The translations under genes were made by a program, and so were the position numbers. Below are positions 33,801 to 44,428 of a DNA stretch of 64,000 nt, one piece after another; the first letter of the stretch is position 1; each line of letters starts with the position of its first letter. The stretch is taken from assembly GCF_035222375.1 (NCBI RefSeq), contig NC_085887.1:4005501-4069500 (forward strand), read 5' to 3'. This DNA is from Podospora pseudocomata. Its lineage: Eukaryota; Ascomycota; Sordariomycetes; Sordariales; Podosporaceae. The notes under the pieces were generated by a model that was not told the DNA's origin, did not search any database, and saw only the letters and a program-made list of their open reading frames with translations.

Positions 33801-35089
33801 TGGACGCTGTTGCTCAGGTGGAACAGAAGACCAGGAAGGGCAAGCGTGTTAATCTCGCCTGGGAGGACCCAAGCGCCAACCCGTATCAAGGCTCCGACAT
33901 GGACGACGAGGACGTGCCGCTGGGCATGCTGGCGCTTGCCAAGGTCACTGGTGACGGAACCAACAGGTCAACCATGGACATTGGCGCTCTCATGAGCGAG
34001 GTGAATCGCCCCCTTGGCTTGATGGAGCGCCGGGAAATCGAAGACAACGAGCCCCTCAGCCGCCGCCGCGAGAGGTTGCAGGGCAGAGACAGCGGCCATG
34101 TTCCGTTGTCTCTGGACCTTATTCAGAAGCGAATGAGCCACATGCCGCTCACACAAACAAACAGCGCTCCCATTGGGTTGATGGGTATGCGATCCCAGTC
34201 GAGGCTCAATCTTCAGCTTCCCCAAGAAGAACGACCAGTCTCCATGATGGGCGCCAACGCAGACGAGAGTGATCCCGAGGTGGAGGGGGAGACGCTGGCT
34301 GCCCGCAAAGCACGACTGGCAGCCGAAAACCCCTTGCCGCGCACCCGTCCTGTCAGCGGTATGTTCTCGGCCGAGCTTCTCAGCCAGTTTGGCGGAGCCG
34401 ACGAGGAGGCTGCCGACGCCAAGAGCAAAGGAGTGAGCAATGAGGCTGCCGCGGTGGTGGATGTGCCCGAGGAAGAAGAGACGTTGGGCCAGCGAAGACG
34501 CAGACTACAAGCCGAGAGGGAGGCACGGGAGCGCGAGATGGCTGCTGGAGGCGGCATATATCCACCTCGTGCTGCTACGCCCGTTGGACTTTTCCCAAGC
34601 GTGAGCGGCCTGCAAGCCAACCCTCAAGCCCGCCCGCTCTCCATGGCCAACATGCTTGGTGCTCATCCCATCGATACCCCCATGGGTCACATGAACCCCC
34701 TCGAGCAAGCGCGCCTGAACCGGGAGGCCGAAGCAATGAGGGTGCAGCAGGAGCAAGAACTCCGAATGGCAGCGCTCCGAGCTCAGATGCCCACAAGTCT
34801 GGTTGCCGTCTCGTCCGGGGGCAGGAGTGGCGGATACATGAATGGCATGTTCAACAACGGAATGGGGGGGCACGCTGTGGGCCAGGCCGGCGCTGCTGGG
34901 ATGAGCCTAGGCTACGGCAACGGCAGCAACTTGAGCTTGCTGACGCCGCAACAACCAATGATGCATGGTGGTGGCATTCCGATGAATGGTGTTTATGGTG
35001 GTGGATACGGGATGCAAGTACCTGGCCAAGTGGGCCAAGTGGGACAGGTTGATATGGTGGAGCGCTGGCGGCAGGGCGTGTTGCCGTGA
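30881..35089 (+). CDS. large (1402 aa) intrinsically disordered conserved fungal protein
   Basis: Single exon with start ATG at 30881 (MAASRYNTLPAGQADDDTP). Residues 1-850 are mostly Ser/Thr/Pro/Gln-rich. They include a Gln-His run, basic Ser clusters (RKKSSFSLEHE, ESRKSSILHR) typical of kinase targets, and the island RTARRSQVMSAMPMVTTRES. An acidic run (DDDDSDDDDERIRR) precedes what appears to be the conserved core: GPPTTLLAELQIRKRQNQQR, HGTTLLELDAVAQVEQKTRK, then VNLAWEDPSANPY, DEDVPLGMLALAK and NRPLGLMERREIEDNEPLSRR. The C-terminus is Gly/Met-rich and closes with VDMVERWRQGVLP. No enzyme motif, TM segment or signal peptide is visible. Spaced short motifs within disorder suggest a scaffold or regulatory protein, which is inference only. 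Confidence 0.82.
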   Translation: MAASRYNTLPAGQADDDTPDQHGQRPPFSPDSFASRLSPTSQSTSTSLASPTQSPNPMAHASLAEKTFTPLSMNESDYLSDHSATDRLLRKKSSFSLEHESMLSTSNTSRGETFLQVGSAIGRSNSVSSTSSATAAGRGVTVVSSMVQSFEALHAAVVEKERELAAKKSSASLRPSLGPVSRTTSPAPNADLTDASQHQHQHQQHLGASLGGAVGAADTTIVPQTTAACSNPDPPAQNAKAAPESPIRSPISVTAQTPLIRPTPTTIPSPTTSIESPLPRTSSTASISLTHPTPDLNKRSQSGAYLGNIAALEATAERLSMTSSIEVAIREEHNELKRSESRKSSILHRARGTSAGSESGSALHLGSRKNSVVETNNAARFGGYVMSPQHSLSGASARLRSGSKASSSGRPAPESVALSSSLENGEDFPFMSRSGPGKASTRSAASKLSLAEIAELEHPIALTRDAMDRADLGVPDNDEEERRILASARQYIEPEFADEGEGARTPQNENQTFLDDPAPRLQLHQPDQYSQYWDQNNDQARRPTTAASVTTFDQAQTAFGDFDGVHCDPEADQFVPHQEPELPPPRSQQQPQHHGINNSLGPRPTSYFDPSTGQQMLYYPAPVPAMLNLPPKLSKKPKAGPRTARRSQVMSAMPMVTTRESRVWLPDPTHTVGGGSQHNVPLMPELLGGDYAPQTSNADELAPPQAPALASGHSRHASEASTIHPAAPVVEEQREFRRPQRLTDNRKSRATILDGLPPQLRASAFFELPSTHLPKIEVKDGSAMATLDSILDASAAAPVSAFTDHAFAGALGDEVYGTEKKRKSKKPPKKSDAEPVEEEVVAKPKRKTLVKRNSSSALLDYENEPKKRSSRFSLFPSRGDDDDSDDDDERIRRNGDRSPGDGPLQSPNPLAPGADEESSEQSSDESSENERSVYRGPPTTLLAELQIRKRQNQQRVKDGTQLPRGQHGTTLLELDAVAQVEQKTRKGKRVNLAWEDPSANPYQGSDMDDEDVPLGMLALAKVTGDGTNRSTMDIGALMSEVNRPLGLMERREIEDNEPLSRRRERLQGRDSGHVPLSLDLIQKRMSHMPLTQTNSAPIGLMGMRSQSRLNLQLPQEERPVSMMGANADESDPEVEGETLAARKARLAAENPLPRTRPVSGMFSAELLSQFGGADEEAADAKSKGVSNEAAAVVDVPEEEETLGQRRRRLQAEREAREREMAAGGGIYPPRAATPVGLFPSVSGLQANPQARPLSMANMLGAHPIDTPMGHMNPLEQARLNREAEAMRVQQEQELRMAALRAQMPTSLVAVSSGGRSGGYMNGMFNNGMGGHAVGQAGAAGMSLGYGNGSNLSLLTPQQPMMHGGGIPMNGVYGGGYGMQVPGQVGQVGQVDMVERWRQGVLP
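31468..31493 (+). repeat. CAGCAC microsatellite encoding Gln-His run
   Basis: Imperfect CAGCAC hexamer repeat inside the large disordered protein gene, coding a QHQHQHQQH run. A slippage-prone site. Confidence 0.75.
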
Positions 35090-35513
35090 ACAGGTCTTAG
35101 GTCTTAGGATAGAATTTTGGATCATGGAAATTTTGTTGGTACAAGCAAAAAGCTGGTATTGCTACTTGATTAGAGCATAGCATAGCATTTGGGGGGGCTG
35201 GGCTTCTGTTTTGGGTATAAGTATACACTATTGTATTGTTGTACGAGGCTGGCGGGTTTATCATTCGAGCTACCTTGAGCAATCAAAGCGAGATTTTGTT
35301 TTCATCATTCTTCACAGACCACCCAAACAATCACGCCGCGTAAAAGATCAGCCTGGCCTGTATGCCTTTTATCGCTCTCGTGGGTTTTCTACGGAGAGAT
35401 GAGAGGCAGCTCCGAAAAAGACAATCCCAAGATAAAGATTAATTGTTTGCACAAGACATGTAGATGCAAAGTTGAAAGCTCTCATCCCAAGCGCCAAAGA
35501 CAAAAAAGGTCAC
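35090..35513. other. intergenic, convergent 3' flanks
   Basis: 3' regions of the large disordered protein and the C2H2-like gene. No further feature recognised. Confidence 0.5.
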
Positions 35514-37681
35514 TCACTGCTCCCCATCTCCACCAGCATGTCCCCAGTTCAGCCACGTCTCAGCTGCGGTCTGGAGATGCCCCTGGTGCGGAAACGACAC
35601 GGCATGCGGGTGATTGGCCGCGGCCGGGACTTGATGAAGCCAGTATCCCTGTGGCGTAAACATGTTGTTGCCCGCGTGGAAGAAATAGGGGCTTGCCGTC
35701 ATGGCTGTGGCTGTCCCGTCGTCTGCCATTCCCGTAAATGCCGCCGGGGACACGGCAGGCATGAATTGGGAGTGAGCCATCCCATACGCAGCCCCCGGCG
35801 GAAGATAGGTGGCCGCGGGGCTTTGTTGCTGCTGCTGAGGAGTTCCGCTGGTGACTGAAGTTGGCGCGGTGGAAGGTAATGGCGGCTGGAGAAGTGACGC
35901 GCTGAGACTGCCCGTGCCGGTTGACCGGTAGGTTGATGAGGGCTGGCGGTTGTGGCCGTGACTGAGGCTCTGGCTTTGACTGGACGATGTCTCTGGGGAC
36001 AGGTTCTCGCGTATCGAGACGTACATCCGAAAGGTGTTTTGGACGACGGTCTTGAGGCGGTCCCGGAGGAGATCCAGGTTGCGATTGTTGGACGAATTGG
36101 GGTCGGCAGGGTCAGAGCCGGGTAGGGGGATGTCACCTTGTTGGATCTTGTGGTCGAGGATGTTGAAAAAGAGATCGACAAAGTAATCCTCGCCGTCCTT
36201 TGGGGTTCCCGAGGTGAACGAAGAGGGTATCTCGTGCCATGGGCTTTCTGGCCGGGCAACCTCTGGGAACAAAACGTCCCAAATCTCAAACCACTTCTCC
36301 ACCCGGTGCACCTCTTGGTTCTTCTTCCGGTTCTGCTTGTCCAGCATGGCCCACTGAACTTCGTCAACCCCTTCTTTGAGAGAGGCGTCCCGAAGAGGAC
36401 AGGGGACCTCGCTCTTGCGGTGCTCGGCTAGCTTGTTGAGGGATTCTGCACGGTCTCCCCCCTTTCCTGGGTTGAATGTTTCTTTGCATCTTTCGCATTG
36501 GACGGGAGAATGTGTTCGCTTGAGATGTTCCCTGTTACAATAAGTCAGCAGGTTGTCCCAAGAGACCGACCCCGGCGACTTACTTTAGTCGCTGGATAGA
36601 TTTGAACCCTGGCCCTGTACAAGGTCTGTACCGATGCTTCTTGCCAGACCCGGAATCGCCGTGGACATTGTATTTGATTGGATCCCGTTTGTGAAACGGA
36701 CAAGCCAGCAGCGGCTCGCGAGTGTTTCCGCTGAGAGGGGTGGAAGGAGGTCCCATTTTGCCGCCTCCAGGGTCCTTTTGGTCTTCTTCGTCTTGATCCT
36801 TGTCTCGGCCGTCCCTCGCCCCTTCGTCCGAGTCTGTACGCCTCCTTTTGCGAGACGGACCCGAACCCGAACCCTGGGACGGCGAAGTATTGGCTGGGGA
36901 GGACTCGTGTTTGGCTCCATCCCCTGCTCCGGCATGAGATGCTGCACATCGCCAGTTTTCCACTTTACTCTTGAGAGCCAAGTTGAAGTCGCGGTGAAGC
37001 AGCGGAATCAAAAAGGCTGCCAGAGAATAGTCCTTGTCCACAGCCGAGATCACGAGAGACTCTAGATTCCCGTTTTCACCACTCCATTCGTCATCGTCAT
37101 CATCCTGGTCGGAATTATCCTCCTGTTCATCGTCCTCTTCATCGAGCCGGGCTGTCTCACACCCGCTCTCATCGGCATCGAAATCCGACTCGACATCTTC
37201 GTCGATCTCGTCTGCCTCGTCGGCTTCTCTGTCAGCAGCCGAGAATGATTTTCGTAAAGAACTGGGAAGACTCGGTGAGTGACTTCGACCAAGGGATCGG
37301 TTCAATCGGTCTGCTGGTGTTTCTGGACGTTGGGGTGGAATTTTGGGCAATCTTGCTTGTGTAAGTCACGTCACTTTGCCGCACGGTTTACACTGAATTG
37401 GACACCTACTCGTTGGCCCCAGGCTTGACCTCCTCTTCCTCATGAAATCCATATTCCGTCCCTGGTCCGGCCGAGGTCGCCCAGCTGCTTGTTGTGGAGG
37501 CGGCATACTCGCAAAAGTTGGTCGAGCTGCCTTCTGACGGAGTGACGCTGCTTGGACTGGGGGATCTTGATGACTGCTCCTGTGAGCTCAATTTGTTCAC
37601 CCAGTTTGCGCGCAGTTTGAACTCATCATCGAAGCTCATTACGGACAGCAGAGGGTGAACGTATGATTCGGCTCCGTCCAT
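35514..37681 (-). CDS. fungal C2H2-like zinc-finger protein with acidic region
   Basis: Exons 37681-37410, 37351-36584 and 36531-35514 give 685 residues. N-terminal half: Ser-rich, then an acidic stretch (about residues 130-170, runs of D/E) and a basic RKRRR element that may be a nuclear signal. Middle: LACPFHKRDPIKY..RPCTGPGFKSIQRLKEHLKRTH, then VQCERCKETF..LAEHRKSEVPCPLRD, the Cys/His pattern of a large ascomycete family with atypical C2H2 fingers; the second intron splits the conserved RLK-EHLKRTH. Next comes EVQWAMLDKQNRKK..WFEIWDVLFPE, a family hallmark. The C-terminus is Gln/Pro/Ser-rich. The exact biochemical role of the family is not known to me; nuclear or DNA/RNA-binding action is inference. 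A broken partial relative lies at 15411-16573. Confidence 0.85.
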
Positions 37682-38501
37682 TTTGCCACTGTGCTCGACA
37701 GAGGCTCGTGACAGCGAAGATCGAGAACTGGGTTTGGGAAGAAAACAACCTGGAACTGGGAATAAATGTTTTTGGTCTTTGGCCCGCCAAACCCCTCAAC
37801 ATTTCCAAATACCCTACCAAACCAGACCGATTAGGGCTTCTTACCCCCTTAGCCTCCGTCACCGTCATCCTGTGGTTTTGTGTCGATGGAGACGATAGCA
37901 GGGGAAAAAACGACCCAATTGCGAGCTGGCGCAATTGCGTAGAAAACCATGTCACTCATTGGATCGAAAAGTCGCCAGGCTCACAGAGATTGGCTGACTT
38001 TGCATGCCACTAACTGCAGGGCAAACGGATACCTACCCGAATGACACGCTGGACTGGCTGTACTTGTGCTTGGTCCGCTGCTTTTGTTGTTTCTGTGTAA
38101 GGTTTTGCGAATGCGCGCAAATGCGTTTTGTTACCATCAGGCGTGGACGTTTAGAATCGCAGAGTACGGGTATGTACTTGGCACACAGATGCATATGCGC
38201 ACGTTTCTCCCGGGATGCATGCAGGGTAAGAAGTTGCCACGCTCATGCGTGCTAATAGATACTTGACACTTTATCCCGGAGGGCCTCACACCTCAGGATC
38301 CATAGATGTAAGCCCGGTCTCAATATGGCTCATTAACACAATCCAACTTACACCCACGATTAGCCTGAGTCAGGCCTATGTGCACCTGATCTATTTACCC
38401 GAAAACGATGTCGGATAACAAAATGGGATCCTCAGCTTCAGGTAGAGCGAGAAACTTATCATGATGGCGCATACCAGACCAACGCAGGCAGCTTGTTCAA
38501 G
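37682..38501. other. divergent intergenic region
   Basis: Upstream regions of the C2H2-like gene and of the secreted repeat protein. No gene recognised. Confidence 0.5.
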
Positions 38502-40270
38502 ATGCTGTTTCAAGCACTGATTCTTGGCATCGCTGCCCTCGAGCACATCCACGGCCTTCCAACCTCAGCCAGCCAACCTGTGGGAGCCCGTCAGTACTAT
38601 CCGGATCCCGACGACCCATCTCTTCCCCCGTCTCCTGAAGATTGCCTCAGGCTATCCTTCAGCGAGCCAGCGTGGTCCATCTACGATCCCGCACTGCTGT
38701 CAGTGAATGTCTCAGATGGAGGCACTCACGGCGATGTTCGCTTCTACACCAGAAACGTCGCTACTGGCCAACATGCAGATTGCAGAGTGACCAATATCGA
38801 ACTCAACCCAAAGGGCGCCCAGTTGGAAACTTGGCACAACTGCAATGTTACAGACTTGCAATTTCAGTTTCTTCTCGATGACTTTCAGGTGAGACTGAGG
38901 GGTGGATGGAAGTGCGCTGACTCTGAGTGAGTGCTGTACTCATAACCCCCAAGAGCATCCAAACTGATACTTATCGTGTGACAAAGCCTGAGTTTCCACG
39001 GACATGGTGTCTGGGAAGAACCTGTCGTTCAAGGTTGTCTGGAAGAGTGGAATACACCTCGTGGTCAAGAGACGCTTTGCATCATGGGAGGATCATATGT
39101 CGCTGCCACGCTGACTAGTCCGATGGATCTACAACCTCAATGGCCCCTGCTTCCCTACACACCTTTTGAGAGGGCGTGGAGATGCGTCGATCGCTCATGG
39201 GATCCCGAGTTTACTGTCCACAGCTTGGAATACCAGCATCACGAGGGTTCATACGAGTTTACTCTGGATCTTGAGAATCATTCCAGCGGCGAAAGGACAG
39301 TCTGCAAATCCGAGACACTTGACGAGAAGGGCCTACCTACCGATGGCTCAACACCGTGGGTAAAGTGTTTGGCTGAGAATGCCACGCTCGACGTTCTGCT
39401 GGACAGGACGTATGATATCCTAGGGATTCGCCAGGAGTGGAAGTGTAGTGACAATGTCCAGGATATTGAGCCGTAGGTCTTGTCTCTTCTAGTTTGTGCC
39501 ATGTGAGGGCCGGCTAACGCATTTGAAACAGAGAAGACTATCGTGCCACGGGATTGATTAAGGCACGCCTTGATTGCGCCAAACCGACAGACAAAAAACA
39601 CAAAGACTATACTTGCACCCTACCTGCCGCGTCACCATTGACATTTACTGGATATCCTGCCATCGACAAAACCGTGCTCCCGCCTTTCCCTCACACTTTC
39701 TACAACAGAAGTTGCACAATCAACTCCATCAGCAACACCCACACTCTTACCTTGAACGAGTACAAGATTGAAACGGCCGATGACGGAAAACTCGAGGGGA
39801 CTTTCAGTTTCTATAATCCTGGGCCCGGAGAAACGTGGAGCCTGTCCAAGATTCCAGTGCTCAACGATGCAACATGGCATCAGTGCACCCCTGGGAAGGG
39901 AACAGAACTGCCTTGGCAATTGGCCAGATGTAGTTATGCACTTTCTTTGCACGAGAAGTCGCCCGAAATCCGTTTTGATCTGGCATGGTACTGTGATGAT
40001 CGCGATCCAAGTAATGCGTAGGTTTTAAACCCTGTTTAACCCCTGAGTGATTGCCCATGGCGACAAGAAGGTTTGAATGAGAGCTGACAGAGATATAGCA
40101 TCTTATTCGAAGCCAGCGCTCAAGCAGACTTAACTGGCAAAACTGCCTGCCAGGGCGGAATTTGCCAGTTCCCCTCAGGGATAACAGAGGTGGCACTCCA
40201 GGTTACAAATTTGACGTGGGAAACCGGGCATGGAGTCATGCAGAAGGGCCCAATCTTACCCTGGGTATAG
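38502..40270 (+). CDS. secreted repeat protein of cysteine-bearing beta-type domains
   Basis: Exons 38502-38926, 38987-39472, 39532-40017 and 40099-40270 give 522 residues; all three introns are phase 2. Signal peptide MLFQALILGIAALEHIHG. At least three similar units of about 120-160 residues follow, each predicted beta-rich and ending in an aromatic-x-Cys tag: GGWKCADS, QEWKCSDN and LAWYCDDR. Units carry about four Cys and N-glycosylation sequons. Exons 2 and 3 have the same length (486 nt) and phase, which fits exon duplication. A shorter fourth exon adds QGGICQFPSGITEVALQV and ends. It resembles a sordariomycete family of secreted proteins without known function. The extracellular location is well supported; the role is unknown. 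Confidence 0.82.
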
Positions 40271-41138
40271 CGCGGATAGTCCGACGATTGCAAAAGATAG
40301 GAGACCTTGACAGAAAAGAGAAGCGGCTGTGGCCTATTTCCATATTTGAGCAACATTAGAACCAAGCTTCGACGTGATTGGGACTCCTTCCCACTTGGAA
40401 AAGCAGCTGGGTCCAGACGGACTGATGGTAGGACCGGGTGTGCCAACTGCCGAAGCTGACAGAGCTCGACAAGATTTTCTCCAAATCCCCACATGTTTGA
40501 TTGGCGAACCAAGGGGCGGGCTCATCGTGGGTATGCAGCCGGGTCATTCTTGAGAGACCACTGAACCAAATCTTTATGCGTATCGGTTGGGGGGGTTGGG
40601 GTCACACGGCTAGGTAGGTACCTATCATTGCAAAAATTGGGTGATTTCCATCACTGCGACCTACTTGCCTGAATGATTCATCATGGTAAGAAAAGTCAAT
40701 AGTTCAATATTGAATGCAATATCATCCCTGATGCAAGGTTCAAAGATAACCGTAAGAGGTCATATGCATTAAAGTTGGGCTCGTGTGTTCATTACGACGA
40801 ATAGAACATCTCCCCGTGAGACGGGTGAGAGGTCTGTTGGTTCTGATGGTGTAACACTTTTACACCAACGGGCCATCCACACAAGAAATTTACCCGGTCG
40901 GAGTGATGTACGATACCTACAATCGCCATGTACGTGTAACATCAAGACCCAGAGATGCATGTCTTGAACTTGTGTGTTGGAGGAACTATACATACTTACC
41001 TATGATTAATGCCCGCCGGGATGCACCGGTAGTTGCAGGGACCCTTCAATCGGTAAGATATATAATGTGCCGTCACTGTCTTGCAAATAATCTGCAATTT
41101 GCTCCTCCTCAACCCCCCACTTGTTCCCTATCCTCATA
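40271..41138. other. intergenic
   Basis: 868 bp upstream of the MFS gene. A TAGGTA-type palindromic motif lies at 40611-40625 after a G-rich run (about 40588-40601). No gene recognised. Confidence 0.5.
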
Positions 41139-42900
41139 ATGACTGACAAACCCACCCCTTCGACAGTGGTCGAGCCCCAACAAGGAACCAAGGATAGCAA
41201 CGAAAAGAGAGACAGAAAAGGCCGCATTCATGAGTTCCAGGAAACCGAGGGCTACATTATTGACATCGCCGAGGATGATTCCGCGCCAACAGGGCTCAAA
41301 CTTGCCAAGGATGGCCACACCGTCTTGATCCCCCAGCCCAGTGATGATAAGCATGATCCTTTGAACTGGACGTGGAACAAGAAGCACCTCATGCTTTTTA
41401 TCGTGTCTTGGGTGTCCTTTCTGCCTGACTATGGGAGCGCAACCGGGGCTGTCACTCTGATTCCGCAAGCCGTGGAGTGGGGGACCACCCCAGACACTGT
41501 GAATCACTCACAAGCCGGCAATGTATTCATGTTGGGCGCAGGTGGTGTGGTTGGTATGTACCTATCGACTTTCTCAGCAACTTGAACACAAGAAAATTTG
41601 TCTGACCCCGAAGCAGTCGTGATTCTTTCGGCCTACTTTGGCCGTCTCCCTGTCGTCTTTTGGTTCCTCCTCATCTCCGTCGCAACAGCAGCCTGGTGTG
41701 CCGAACCAGATACGTTCGAATCATTCATGGCGGCCCGTATTCTCAACGGCTTCTTCTCGACAGTCAGCCAGGCAGGGGGGTTGATGTTTATCAAAGACAT
41801 GTTTTTCTTTCATGAACAGGCGAGGAAGATCAACATTTGGGCGTGAGCTTTTCTGTTCATGGATGGATTCTGTCCAGACTTGTTGACAAGTTTTTGCAAA
41901 CAGATCATTTATTGTCATGTCCCCCTACGTCGGTCCTCTCTTTGCCGCCTTCATGACAGAAACACTACACTGGTCAGTGCCATTTTGGGTGTACTTTGGC
42001 ATGAATGTGCTGGGAATGGCACTGGTCGTTGCATTTCTGGAAGAGACATACTATGACAGGACCATACCATCGGACCAACAGCCTGCTCGAGGCAACCGTT
42101 TTGCCAGACTGATCGGCACCGCCCAATGGAAGTCTCGACATCTCCGCAACACCTTTGGCCAAGCTTGTTGGAGAACCGTCAGTGTGCTTCTCAAGCCAAT
42201 CGTAGCTCTCTCGTGCGTTTTTTACGCCTTGGTATGTTTGTTTTAATTCTGTTCGTGTCAGCAACTGGCCTCAAATGAGCTGACATGATCGTAGACGTTT
42301 GCATGGGCGGTGGGCATCAACACCACGCTGGCCATATTTGTCACCCCACTGTACGGCTTCGGACCAAAACAAGTGGGATTCTTCTATTTCACCCCGGTGG
42401 TTGCTGTGGCACTGGGGGAGGCAACAGGCCACTGGCTGCATGACGCTCTCGCCAAGCAGTACATCCGCTCTCACAAGGGACATTTCGAGCCCGAGGTGCG
42501 CCTGCGAGCCGTACTTCTGGCAATGCCGGTTGTCATAGTCGGCCTAGTTCTCATCGGGCAGTGCTTTGAGAACCAGTGGTACTTCATGGCCACCAGCGTC
42601 TGCTGGGGCCTTTATGTTTTCGGCATGATGATCACCACAGTAGCACTGAGTAGTTACTGCCTTGATAGCTACCCGGAGGCATCTGGCGAGGTTTCGGCGT
42701 GGCTCAACATGGCCCGGACTGTCGGAGGGTTTATCGTCAGCTATTTTCAGGTCAGATGGGCCGAAGCGCAGGGAACGAAGCAGAGCTTCGGGATCCAGGC
42801 TGGCATCTGCGGCGGTGCTATTTTGTTCATTGTCGCTTTGATAGTGTGGGGGAAGAGGCTGAGAATTTGGGCGGGACCACTAAACTTTGCAACGACGTAA
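41139..42900 (+). CDS. MFS transporter, fungal DHA-like
   Basis: Exons 41139-41553, 41617-41842, 41904-42231 and 42295-42900 give 524 residues. The cytosolic N-terminus ends with DKHDPLNWTWNKKH, the entry motif common in fungal drug/H+ antiporter-type MFS proteins. About 12 hydrophobic segments follow, for example LFIVSWVSFLPDYG, FWFLLISVATAAWC and FWVYFGMNVLGMALVVAF, with a central cytosolic loop (YDRTIPSDQQPARGNR..SRHLR). The MFS signature appears as SAYFGRLPVVFW, a variant of G-x3-D-R-x-G-R. Likely a plasma-membrane H+-driven efflux or uptake carrier; the substrate is not predictable. No biosynthetic cluster is adjacent. Confidence 0.9.
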
Positions 42901-43083
42901 TGTCAGGGTTAGGGTATGTAGCTTGACATGACGTCTTTGCACCACCTGTCCCCCCAACCAGTCCTGGTGCCGGATTCACTCGGCCACAAAAGCACCTAAT
43001 AAACTTTTTATCCGCGCAGCCATAAATACCTTAATATCGTCCACCTTCTTTGCCCTTTTCCCAAAACACCAAACACAGTCAAA

Positions 43084-44166
43084 ATGCCCAGAGTCGCAGA
43101 CCGAAAATCCTGGCGAAAGCCAGCAGCTCCTCCAGTGGAAGCTCCCCAAACCCCGCCAGAAGCAGCGCCAAGATCCCACTATCACACCTCGCAACACCAC
43201 GGCCACCATCACGACCCCGACCCAGCACTCGATGTGGAACTCGTTGATCACACCGAGAGGCTGCCACTTCGCTCGAAGCGCACTCGTCGTCTAGAGGAGA
43301 AGCTTGCCAGAAAAAAACGGACCGCGACCACCCCACTATGCTTGGAGGATATGCCGTTTGAGATCCTCGACGCCATCCTTTTGTGCTGTCAACCTCGCGA
43401 TCTTTTCGCCATGTCACGTGTCTCAAAGGGCTACCGAGATTTCATCAAACAAGAAGGATCCCGAATCGCCAAATCCATCATCGAGCGGCGATATCCCTGT
43501 TTGGCAGCTTGTTTTCTTCGGCCTGTCCTTTTGGAAAACATTCAAGACTTGGGAGTCCGCAGGCACATGGGACATCCGAAAGTGACGAGCAGAGTCAAAG
43601 GTCACATGTTTCACCACATACCCACAATCCGAGGCGAGCTTGTCTGCAGCTGTCCGACATGCTATCATCGTTGGAACGCTCTTGGGCTGCTGGTCGACTT
43701 TGCACACTGGCAGGACTTTCTAGATAAAGGCGAAGCAATTCCACGCATAGCATTCGGGCGGCGTCCGGTGTGGAACAAGGTATTGCTAAACCGAAACATG
43801 CAGGTTGTTCTGAAGGGCATCCGCGATCCTCTTTGGTATGCTCGCATCCTCGAAAAGCACCTGGAGTCGACTACGCGCGCCATCCGACGCCAGGTGCTCA
43901 ACAAGAGCAACAAGCGCCAGCATTATCGACTCACTGACCAAGACCTACAAGAAGGAACCGACCACTTTCTCGAAGCCGAGGGGCCGCCTACCATCGACTA
44001 TCCCTTCCACAGAGACAGTTACTACATGCTCGAAGCCTACCTGCCCAATCGCTCCTGGATTGATGGGAAATGGGTCTATCTACCAGCCAGCCTTCACGAG
44101 AGAGACGTCGCTGGTCTGATCAACAGTCTATTTCCTGTACCTGGCAAAGAAGAAGCAGAAGGGTAG
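43084..44166 (+). CDS. F-box domain protein
   Basis: Single exon, 360 residues. The N-terminal 80 residues are basic, Pro/His-rich and disordered (HHGHHHDPDP). The F-box is at about 84-125: PLCLEDMPFEILDAILLCCQ..LFAMSRVSKGYRDFI. A cysteine group CSCPTCYHRW (about 190) and a helical C-terminus follow; no LRR, WD40 or Kelch repeat is seen. F-box proteins bind Skp1 in SCF ubiquitin ligases, and this C-terminus would choose the target. AATAAA lies at 44177-44182 just after the stop. Only 183 bp separate it from the MFS gene upstream. Confidence 0.88.
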   Translation: MPRVADRKSWRKPAAPPVEAPQTPPEAAPRSHYHTSQHHGHHHDPDPALDVELVDHTERLPLRSKRTRRLEEKLARKKRTATTPLCLEDMPFEILDAILLCCQPRDLFAMSRVSKGYRDFIKQEGSRIAKSIIERRYPCLAACFLRPVLLENIQDLGVRRHMGHPKVTSRVKGHMFHHIPTIRGELVCSCPTCYHRWNALGLLVDFAHWQDFLDKGEAIPRIAFGRRPVWNKVLLNRNMQVVLKGIRDPLWYARILEKHLESTTRAIRRQVLNKSNKRQHYRLTDQDLQEGTDHFLEAEGPPTIDYPFHRDSYYMLEAYLPNRSWIDGKWVYLPASLHERDVAGLINSLFPVPGKEEAEG

Positions 44167-44428
44167 ATGTCTGTGCAATAAATGACCAATACGCCTACCA
44201 GGTAGTTTTAGCTGAAGCTGCGCAGGGGCCTCCCCGCACAATCTCCACAAATCACATCACAGCCTTGTGGCTTGCACAGCCCGTACTTCAGGACTTTTCC
44301 AAGAACTCATTGCTCCCGGTGGCCTCTTTGGGCGATAGATCATAAACTCAAGTTGACCCAAGTTGAATTTGGAAAATAAAAACATCAACATCTCTTCGAA
44401 CCAGCCAACAACAGCCAACATCATCAGC
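44167..44428. other. short intergenic region
   Basis: 262 bp between two plus-strand genes, with an AATAAA at its left end. The downstream CorA-like gene starts at 44429 (MEDVYQHFGRHS); the in-frame stretch before it has no ATG. Confidence 0.5.
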
